DNA of 64,000 bases from NCBI RefSeq assembly GCF_009834345.1, contig NZ_CP035042.1, positions 496,001-560,000 on the forward strand. The letters run 5' to 3'. Made by a program: the position numbers and the translations under genes. Source of the DNA: Billgrantia tianxiuensis (GTDB lineage Bacteria; Pseudomonadota; Gammaproteobacteria; Pseudomonadales; Halomonadaceae). How positions within the stretch are numbered: the first letter of the stretch is position 1; each line of letters starts with the position of its first letter. The notes below the pieces were generated by a model. That model did not search any database, was not told where the DNA came from, and saw only the letters and a program-made list of their open reading frames with translations. Shown here piece after piece: positions 46,261 to 53,492 of this stretch.

Positions 46261-47617
46261 TCCTCTGGCCTCAGGCCGTACTTCCTGAGTTTGTCGTAGA
46301 GTGTCTTGCGCGGCAGGCCGAGGTGCTCGCACACCTCCGTGATCCGGCCACGGTGGCTGACCAGCGACTGGCTGATCAGGCTCTTCTCGAAAAGTTCCAC
46401 CTGCTGCGGCAGGGCCAGCTCGGCGCTGTCCGCCTCGACCCCTTCCAGCAATACATCGATGCGGTAGTCGAAGGCCGAGCCCAGCAGCACGTAGCGTTCG
46501 GCCAGGTTGCGCAGCTCGCGTACGTTGCCGGGCCAATCATGCGCCATCAGTGTGGAAATGCCCCCGGTGGCCAGGGGAGGGGCTTCCAGTCCGCTACGGT
46601 TGGCAGCCACCACGGCGAAATGCTGGAACAGCAGCGGGATGTCCTCGCGCCGCTCGCGCAGGGCGGGGATCGGTAGCGTGACGACGTTGAGTCGGTAGTA
46701 GAGGTCCTCGCGGAACTCACCGGCTTCCGCGGCGAGCTTCAGGTCGATCTTGGTGGCGGCGATCACGCGGATATCAAGCGGCACCGCCTCGTTGGCGCCG
46801 AGCCGTTCGACGCAGCGCTCCTGCAGCACGCGTAGTAGCTTGACCTGCAGCGCCAAAGGCATCGATTCGATCTCGTCGAGGAACACGGTACCGCCGTTGG
46901 CGTGTTCGAACTTGCCGATACGCCGTTCCACGGCGCCGGTGAAAGCGCCCTTTTCGTGGCCGAACAGCTCCGATTCGATGATGCTCTCGGGCACCGCGCC
47001 GCAGTTGATCGCGACGAAGGGATGCCCCCGCGCGGGCTGCGCTCGTGGATGGCACGGGCCACCAGGTCCTTGCCGGTACCGGTCTCGCCGAACAGCAGCA
47101 CGTCGGTTTCCACCTGGGCGATGCGCTGGACCATCGAGGCCAGGCGCTGAATGGCCGGGGTGCGGCCCACCAGGCGCGGGCCGGGGGCAGCCTGCTGTGC
47201 TTCCAGCTCGGCCTTGAGCTGGCGGTTCTCCAGGCTCAACCGGCGCTTGTCGACGCCGCGACGGACCATTTCCACCAGGCGCTCGCCGGCAAAGGGTTTC
47301 TCGAGGAAGTCCCAGGCGCCCTCGCGCATGGCTTCCACCGCGGTGGAGATATCGCCGTGGCCGGTGATCAGGATCACCGGCAGGTCCGGGTCGCGCAGGC
47401 GTACCTCGCGCAGCAGCGCCATGCCATCCATGCCGGGCATGCGGATATCGCTGACGACTACGCCGGGAAAATCGGGCGTGAGGCTTGCCAAGGCGCTCTC
47501 GGCACTGGCGTGGGGCTGAGGCTGGTAGCCGGCCAGTTCGAGGGTCTGGCCGGCGGTGATGCGCAGGTGGGGTTCGTCATCGATGATCAGTACCGGGATG
47601 GCCGCCGGGTCATGCAT
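46236..47617 (-). CDS. DctD-like sigma54 response regulator, apparent frameshift
   Basis: About 460 residues after adding one base. ATG 47617 opens a receiver domain ([10 protein letters not shown]; phospho-acceptor Asp in [13 protein letters not shown]). The sigma54 AAA+ domain follows, with Walker A GETGTGKD; the frame breaks at CCCCC (47025-47029), and the second frame continues [17 protein letters not shown], the GAFTGA loop, and a Fis-type HTH near the end. One extra G makes the family-standard protein. Its start overlaps the end of dctB by 8 bases. Because it follows lldR-dctB, lactate-related control is possible; C4-dicarboxylate control is the family default. The frameshift is probably a sequencing error. 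Confidence 0.85.
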
Positions 47618-49535
47618 GTGAGCGCTGCTCCTCGGTTGGCGAAGGCTGGGAGCCGTCAGGACGTTTTTCCTGGGGCAGGGTAATGGTGAAGCGGGCGCCA
47701 GCGCCAGCCAGGTTGGTTGCCTCGATGCTGCCTCCCAGATCATTGATGATGCGTGCCGAGATCGACAGCCCCAGCCCCAGCCCACTGCCGGGCGACTTGG
47801 TCGTGAAGAAGGGCTCGAAAATACGCGACAGATGCGTTTCTGGAATGCCTGGGCCGGTATCGGCAACGCTGATCCGCACTTCTCCCGCTTCGGTCTCGAC
47901 ACGTAGAACGAGTCTGGGCGCTTGGGTTTCCGCCATTGCCTGCAGTGCGTTGCCGATCAGGTTGACCAACACCTGTTCGAGCCGCACCAGATCGGCATAT
48001 ACCCACACTTCTTCCTCCCAACAGCGTTCGACCTCTACGTCACGAAGCCGATTCTGGTAGAGCCGCAGTGCGTAGTCGAAGCATGCCTGCACCGATACCG
48101 CTGTCAAAGAACTATCGCTCTTGCGTGAAAACTGGCGCAATTGGGCGCTGATCTCGGCCATGCGCTCGGTCAGTTCCACTACCTGGGCCAGGTTGGCGTC
48201 GACGGCATCGATGCGCTGACGCTCGAGGAAGGCGCGAGCGTTCTCAGCATAAGCGCGAATCGCGGCCAATGGCTGGTTGAGTTCATGGTTGATGCCCGCG
48301 GCCAGTTGACCGAGCACGGCTAGCTTGGCCGCCTGGATCAGCTCGTCGCGAGTCTGGCGCAGGTTTTCTTCGGCCCGGCGGCGCTCCTCGATCTCGTCGG
48401 AGAGCAGGCGGTTGGTCTCCAGTAGGTCGCGGGTGCGCAGTTGGACGTTACGCTCCAGCTCGTCCCGTGCGCTGGCGAGAGTCTGGCGCTCGCGTTCGGC
48501 GAATAGCTCCCGCTCCCGGCGCAGGCGCAGGCGCTGCCAGCCGACGCCGCCAGCCAGTACGACCACGCTGTACAGGCCGCCGGCCAACGCGGCGGCCAGC
48601 CATTGCGCCTGGTAGACAGAGCCGAGTGGCTTGAGGATATGCATATCCCAGCCGTAGGCGTCCATATGGCGAGTCAGCGCCAGGTGATTACCCTCGGTCA
48701 GCGGACCCTGGTCGAACCTGACCAGGCGACTGCCGTCGGGGCGCTGTTCGTAGATTTCGATGCCCGATGGGGAAAGCGGTTCGTCGGCATAGCGGCGGGT
48801 GGCCAGCAGTGCCTGGCGCTCCTCTTCGGAGAGGGGGTGCAGTGCGCTCATGCGCAGCTCGGGATGACTGGCCATGAACACGATGTCGTCCTTGTCAGTG
48901 ACCAGCAGTACGGCATCTTGCTCCGCCCAGCTCTCCTCGACTGCGTCCAGCAGAATCTTGATCACCATGACGCCGCTGGGGCGGGCATCGGGAGCCGTGT
49001 CGTCGAGCCACACAGGGGCCGAAAAATAGTAGCCGCGCTCCAGAGACTGTACTCCCAGGCCATAGAAGCGGCCACGCCCTCCTTCGATGGCGTCCTGGTA
49101 GTAGCTGCGAAAAGCATAGTTCTGACCGATAAAAGTATTGGGCCGGTGCCAGTTACTGGCCGCCAGCGTATTGGCGTCGGCATCCAGTAGATAGACGTCG
49201 GAAACGTCGGCCGTGGCGCGGAACTGATCGAGCAGCAGGTTGAGCGGCATCGGGTCCTGCTGTCCCTGGTTGAGCAGGAAGCGCTGAACCATCTCGCGCG
49301 AGGCCAACAACTGCGGCAGGTAGTCATGGCGTGTCAGATGACCCTCGAGGCCGGCGGCAGAAAGGCGCAGCTCATTTTCGGCCTCGCGTACCAGGGTCTG
49401 CAGCGCCTGCTCTCGCGCCACTTGCGCGGCCTGCCACATGATCGCCACCAGCCCCAGCGGCAACAGTAGCAGTAGCAGCCAGCGCAGGGGCTGCGACAGG
49501 CGAGGCGGGCGATGCGGGCCTTTCACGGAGGGCAT
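47610..49535 (-). CDS. DctB-like sensor histidine kinase
   Basis: A 641-residue membrane sensor kinase. One membrane helix (residues 17-35), a large periplasmic sensor of the dCache type (about 50-300), a second helix near 310-330, a coiled coil, then the H box (GQLAAGINHELNQPLAAIRAY) and the N, G1, F and G2 boxes of the ATPase (NLIGNALQAM, DTGPGIP, FEPFFTTK, GSGLGLGLS). DctB members sense dicarboxylates. The ATG at 49535 directly follows AAGGA; a GTG 9 bases on (49526) would be better spaced. It begins 3 bases after lldR ends and overlaps its regulator by 8 bases. Confidence 0.85.
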   Translation of the reverse strand: MPSVKGPHRPPRLSQPLRWLLLLLLPLGLVAIMWQAAQVAREQALQTLVREAENELRLSAAGLEGHLTRHDYLPQLLASREMVQRFLLNQGQQDPMPLNLLLDQFRATADVSDVYLLDADANTLAASNWHRPNTFIGQNYAFRSYYQDAIEGGRGRFYGLGVQSLERGYYFSAPVWLDDTAPDARPSGVMVIKILLDAVEESWAEQDAVLLVTDKDDIVFMASHPELRMSALHPLSEEERQALLATRRYADEPLSPSGIEIYEQRPDGSRLVRFDQGPLTEGNHLALTRHMDAYGWDMHILKPLGSVYQAQWLAAALAGGLYSVVVLAGGVGWQRLRLRRERELFAERERQTLASARDELERNVQLRTRDLLETNRLLSDEIEERRRAEENLRQTRDELIQAAKLAVLGQLAAGINHELNQPLAAIRAYAENARAFLERQRIDAVDANLAQVVELTERMAEISAQLRQFSRKSDSSLTAVSVQACFDYALRLYQNRLRDVEVERCWEEEVWVYADLVRLEQVLVNLIGNALQAMAETQAPRLVLRVETEAGEVRISVADTGPGIPETHLSRIFEPFFTTKSPGSGLGLGLSISARIINDLGGSIEATNLAGAGARFTITLPQEKRPDGSQPSPTEEQRSHA

Positions 49536-49538
49536 TCC

Positions 49539-50311
49539 TTACAGCTGGATTTCCGGCAATGCCTGGGCGCGACGCAGGGCGCGCTGGGCACGAGTTTCGG
49601 CGCGTTCCATTTCCAGTAGCCCCTCTTCGACGAACACCAGGTGTTCATGAGCGCGCGCGCGGGCATCTTCGGCGCGGCCCTCGAGAATGGCATCCAGCAG
49701 GGCTCGGTGCTGTTTCATCAATATGGGACGCGACTGAGGTTTCTCGAACAGGTGTGCCAGGTTATCGACGATGCTCTTCTCGAGCAGATGAAAAATGCCG
49801 CGAATGGTATGCAGGAGCAAGACGTTGTGCGCTGCTTCGGCAATGGCCAGGTGAAAGGCGGCGTCCGCCTTGGCTTCCAGTTCCGGATCGCGGCCGGCGA
49901 AGCAGGCTTCCAGTTCCTCGAAGCGCTTGATCAGCATGGCGCGATCGGCCGGGGTGGAACGCAGGGCGGCATAGTAGGCCGAGATCCCTTCCATGGCGTC
50001 GCGGAATTCGAGCAGGTCCAGGTGGAACTCCTGATGCCTGGCCAGCATGTCCAGCAGCGGATCGCTGTAGCCGCTGTTGAGTTCGCGGGTCACGAAGGTG
50101 CCGCCCCCTGGCGGCTGGTGAGCAGGCCGCGGGTCGCCAGCTTTTGTATCGCCTCGCGCAGCGAGGGACGCGAAACGCCGAAACGCTCGGCCAGCTCTCT
50201 CTCCGGTGGCAGGCGCTGTCCGGGTTTGAGGCTCCCCTCGAGTATCATTGCCTCGAGGCGCTCGGTGATGACATCGGCCAGGCGGGGCTGGCGTACGTTC
50301 TGGTAGGTCAT
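49539..50311 (-). CDS. lldR: LldR/FadR-family lactate regulator, apparent frameshift
   Basis: About 257 residues after adding one base, the length of E. coli LldR. The winged-helix N terminus ([26 protein letters not shown] and [12 protein letters not shown]) lies in one frame to a run of five C (50104-50108); the next frame continues [21 protein letters not shown] through the FCD-type helical effector domain. One extra G joins them. It represses lactate-use genes and is released by lactate. It lies divergent from lutABC-dld, with operators between, and heads an lldR-dctB-dctD operon. Probable sequencing error. Confidence 0.85.
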
Positions 50312-50341
50312 GCAGAACTTCCCTGAGACGCAATCGGCTTA

Positions 50342-50356
50342 ATTGGTCTTACCAAT
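50342..50356. promoter_or_regulatory. LldR-type operator O1
   Basis: ATTGGT-CTT-ACCAAT, a perfect 6-bp dyad of the FadR/LldR kind, 31 bases upstream of the lldR start. It could serve lldR autoregulation. Confidence 0.75.
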
Positions 50357-50490
50357 ATTGGCCCGAAATGCGGCCTGGTGCAATCGAGAAACGAAGATTT
50401 CTCGACAAGAAACACACCCAATATTGCAGCCATATTCTGGTAGATAGACCAAAGTCTATGCTGGAAAAGCGCCAAAACCTGCCTCGGTGT

Positions 50491-50519
50491 TTGACACTCT
50501 TCGGAGGGAGCCCTAAGGT
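50491..50519 (+). promoter_or_regulatory. Probable sigma70 promoter of lutABC-dld
   Basis: TTGACA (50491-50496), a 17-base spacer and TAAGGT (50514-50519). It is the best promoter match in the lldR-lutA gap. Confidence 0.65.
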
Positions 50520-50534
50520 TCAACGACATTTTTG

Positions 50535-50559
50535 GGTAAATTGGTTTTACCAATTTACC
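50535..50559. promoter_or_regulatory. LldR-type operator O2
   Basis: Perfect 11-bp arms GGTAAATTGGT and ACCAATTTACC around TTT. Its centre would be about 21 bases after the predicted transcription start, so bound LldR would block elongation or initiation. O1 and O2 centres are 198 bp apart, which allows looping. Confidence 0.85.
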
Positions 50560-50620
50560 AAGAAGATTTCGACAATAAACGAGACCGCGACTGCCCACGG
50601 GCCGACAGTGAGGGAGCCTC

Positions 50621-51376
50621 ATGACCCCAGTCAAGCTGTACCCACCCAAGCCGGAGAAGGTCTACTTCTTCGGCACCTGTCTGATCGACCTCTTTTATCC
50701 TGAAGCGGGAATGGATGGCATCCGCCTGTTGGAGCGCGAGGGGATCGAGGTGGTTTACCCTCAGGCGCAGACCTGCTGTGGTCAGCCAGCCTATACCTCC
50801 GGCTATCACGACGAGGCGCGGGCGGTGGCGGCGGCGCAGCTCGATCTCTTTCCCGAGCCCTGGCCGATCGTCGTGCCCTCAGGCTCCTGTGGCGGCATGA
50901 TGCGCACCCATTACCCTCAGCTCTTTGCCGGCACCGAGCATGAGGCGCGCGCCAACGAGGTGGCGGGGCGGATCTACGAGCTGACCGAGTTCCTGCTGCA
51001 TGTCTGCCAGCTCAGGCTCGAGGATCGTGGGCAGCCGGAAAAAGTGGCCATGCACACGTCCTGCAGTGCCCGTCGCGAGATGGGCCTGGCCGAGACCGGT
51101 CCGGCGCTGCTCGCCCGCATGGGCCAGGTCGAACTGGTGGAGCAGGCCCGCGCCGCCGAGTGCTGCGGCTTCGGCGGCACCTTTGCCGTGCGCCACCCTG
51201 AAGTTTCCGCCGCCATGGTCGAGGACAAGACCCAGGCCATCGAGGCCACCGGGGCGATGCGTTTCGTGACTTCCGATTGCGGCTGCCTGATGAACATCGC
51301 CGGTCGTTTCGAACATCAGGGCAAGGCGGTCGAGGGCGAGCACATCGCCAGCTACCTGTGGCGGAGGACCTCATGA
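50621..51376 (+). CDS. lutA: Lactate utilisation protein LutA (LldE), CCG-domain Fe-S subunit
   Basis: A 251-residue Fe-S oxidoreductase subunit of the LutABC/LldEFG L-lactate dehydrogenase complex. It carries two CCG domains: QTCCGQPAY in the first half and AECCGFGGTF in the second, which hold a cluster as in heterodisulfide reductase B-like proteins. The complex oxidises L-lactate to pyruvate at the membrane surface. AGGGAG lies 4 bases before the ATG. Its stop overlaps the lutB start (ATGA). It opens the operon behind the LldR operators. Confidence 0.92.
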   Translation: MTPVKLYPPKPEKVYFFGTCLIDLFYPEAGMDGIRLLEREGIEVVYPQAQTCCGQPAYTSGYHDEARAVAAAQLDLFPEPWPIVVPSGSCGGMMRTHYPQLFAGTEHEARANEVAGRIYELTEFLLHVCQLRLEDRGQPEKVAMHTSCSARREMGLAETGPALLARMGQVELVEQARAAECCGFGGTFAVRHPEVSAAMVEDKTQAIEATGAMRFVTSDCGCLMNIAGRFEHQGKAVEGEHIASYLWRRTS

Positions 51377-52827
51377 GCGCTTCCGAAGTACAGACGTTCA
51401 CGCCCCGCGAGTTCCATCGCCAGGCTCACGATGCCCTGGGCAATCCCCAGATACGTGCCAATTTTCGCAAGGCGATGGATGGCCTTATGGCCAAGCGCCG
51501 CGACGTCTTCAGCGATTGGGATCTCGAGACGCTACGCGAGCTCGGTGCCAATATCCGCCTGCGCGCGCTGGCCAAGCTGCCTGACCTGCTCGAGCGGCTC
51601 GAGGCCAACTGTCAGGCCAATGGGATTCAGGTGCACTGGGCCGAGAACGGCGACGAGGCGTGCCGCATCATTCGTGGAATCTGCGAGCGCCATGGCGCCA
51701 AGGCGGTGATCAAGGGCAAGTCGATGGTCTCCGAGGAGATGCACCTCAATGCCCATCTGGAAGCGGCGGGCATCGAGGCGCTGGAGTCCGATCTCGGCGA
51801 ATACCTGGTGCAGCTCAACGAGCAGACGCCCTCTCATATCATCATGCCGGCGATCCATCTCAATACCGATGAGATCTCCGACATCATGCACACCAGGACC
51901 GGTACCGAGCGGACCCGTGACGTGGACTATATGACCGCAGCCGCGCGGGCTCAGTTGCGCGAGCGCTTCATGGCCGCCGACGTGGGTGTCTCTGGGGTCA
52001 ACTTCGCCGTGGCCGAGACTGGCACCCTGTGCCTGGTGGAGAACGAGGGCAACGGCCGCATGACCACTGCCGTACCGCCGGTGCACATCGCTGTGACCGG
52101 CATCGAAAAGGTGGTCGAGCATCTGCGCGATGTGCCGCCGCTCTATGCGCTGCTGACCCGTTCGGCCACCGGCCAGCACGTCACCACCTACTTCAACATG
52201 ATCAGCTCGCCGCGCAAGCCCGGCGAGCACGATGGACCGAATGAGGTCCATCTGGTGCTGGTCGACAGCGGTCGCTCCAACATCTATCAGGACGACGAGC
52301 TGCTCGACACCCTGCGCTGCATCCGCTGCGGCGCCTGCATGAACCACTGTCCGGTCTATACCCGTGTCGGTGGGCATACTTATGGCACTACTTATCCCGG
52401 CCCCATCGGCAGCATCCTGATGCCTCACATGATGGGCCTGGAGGCGACCAAGGATCTGCCCACCGCCTCGAGCCTGTGCGGCGCCTGCGGCGAGGTGTGC
52501 CCGGTCAAGATTCCGATTCCCGACCTGCTGGTGCGCCTGCGTCGCGAGGCGGTGGGCGAGGGGCGCGGCAACGTGCCCGGTGCCGGCGTCAAGCGGACGA
52601 AGAAGGAAGTGGCAGCGTGGAAAGGGTTCCAGTGGCTGGCCACGCACCCCGGCGCCTGGCGCAGCAGTACGGCCATCGCCGGCAAGCTGCAGGCGCTGAT
52701 GCCCTCGAAGCTGGGGCCATGGACGGAATACCGCACTGCGCCCAAGCCGGCCAAGGTTTCACTGCATGCAATGGTCAAACGCCATCAGGCAGGCAAATCC
52801 GATGAGGATGGGGGGAAGCGTTCATGA
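51373..52827 (+). CDS. lutB: Lactate utilisation protein LutB (LldF), [4Fe-4S] subunit
   Basis: A 484-residue iron-sulfur subunit. A long N-terminal LUD-type domain (GKSMVSEEMHLNAHLEA) is followed by two [4Fe-4S] motifs: CIRCGACMNHCPVYTR from about residue 316 and CGACGEVCPVKIP from about residue 369. A C-terminal tail of about 90 residues is Lys-rich. ATG 51373 is correct, overlapping the lutA stop; the longer open frame is a shadow of lutA. Electrons from lactate would pass through these clusters. The lutC start overlaps its stop. Confidence 0.93.
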   Translation: MSASEVQTFTPREFHRQAHDALGNPQIRANFRKAMDGLMAKRRDVFSDWDLETLRELGANIRLRALAKLPDLLERLEANCQANGIQVHWAENGDEACRIIRGICERHGAKAVIKGKSMVSEEMHLNAHLEAAGIEALESDLGEYLVQLNEQTPSHIIMPAIHLNTDEISDIMHTRTGTERTRDVDYMTAAARAQLRERFMAADVGVSGVNFAVAETGTLCLVENEGNGRMTTAVPPVHIAVTGIEKVVEHLRDVPPLYALLTRSATGQHVTTYFNMISSPRKPGEHDGPNEVHLVLVDSGRSNIYQDDELLDTLRCIRCGACMNHCPVYTRVGGHTYGTTYPGPIGSILMPHMMGLEATKDLPTASSLCGACGEVCPVKIPIPDLLVRLRREAVGEGRGNVPGAGVKRTKKEVAAWKGFQWLATHPGAWRSSTAIAGKLQALMPSKLGPWTEYRTAPKPAKVSLHAMVKRHQAGKSDEDGGKRS

Positions 52828-53492
52828 GTGCCCGCGACAACATTCTCAAACGCCTACGTGAGCGTACCGACGGCCCGCTGACGGCGCCGCAGAGCGATTT
52901 CGCCGTGGTCAGCGGGCGCGGCTGGAGCCAGCAGGAGCGGCTGGCGCGCTTCGAGCGCTGGATCACCTCGGTGCATGGCGAGGTGATCCACACGTCTCGC
53001 GATGACTGGACCAAGGCACTTGCCGAGCTGCTCAAGGCCAAGGGCATTCGCCGCCTGGCCCTGGGGCGGGAGCACCCCGTGGCCGCCGAGGCGCGCGCCG
53101 CCCTGGCCGAAGGCGACGTCTCCCTGGTCGATGCCGACCGCGATATCGAGACCTGGCGGCACGAGCAGTTCCACGACACCGATGCCGGCCTGACCTCCAC
53201 CCGCGGCGCCATCGCCGAGACCGGCAGCCTGTGGCTGTGGCCGACCCCCGATGAGCCGCGCCTGCTGAGCCTGGTGCCGCCAATCCATATCGCCGTACTC
53301 GATGCCGACACCATCGAAGACACCTTCTTCGACGTGGTCGAAGCCCACGGCTGGGCCGGCGGCATGCCCACCAACGCGCTGCTGATCTCGGGGCCGAGCA
53401 AGACCGCCGACATCGAGCAGACCCTGGCCTATGGCGTGCACGGGCCGCGCGAGCTGGTGGTGCTGTTGCGTCATGCCGAGGAGCGACCATGA
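52824..53492 (+). CDS. lutC: Lactate utilisation protein LutC (LldG)
   Basis: A 222-residue LUD-domain protein, the third part of the L-lactate dehydrogenase complex. The segment STRGAIAETGSLWLWPT matches the LUD core and GVHGPRELVVLLR is the expected C terminus. The start overlaps the lutB stop (ATGA) and its own stop overlaps dld, so all four genes are translationally coupled. Confidence 0.92.
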   Translation: MSARDNILKRLRERTDGPLTAPQSDFAVVSGRGWSQQERLARFERWITSVHGEVIHTSRDDWTKALAELLKAKGIRRLALGREHPVAAEARAALAEGDVSLVDADRDIETWRHEQFHDTDAGLTSTRGAIAETGSLWLWPTPDEPRLLSLVPPIHIAVLDADTIEDTFFDVVEAHGWAGGMPTNALLISGPSKTADIEQTLAYGVHGPRELVVLLRHAEERP

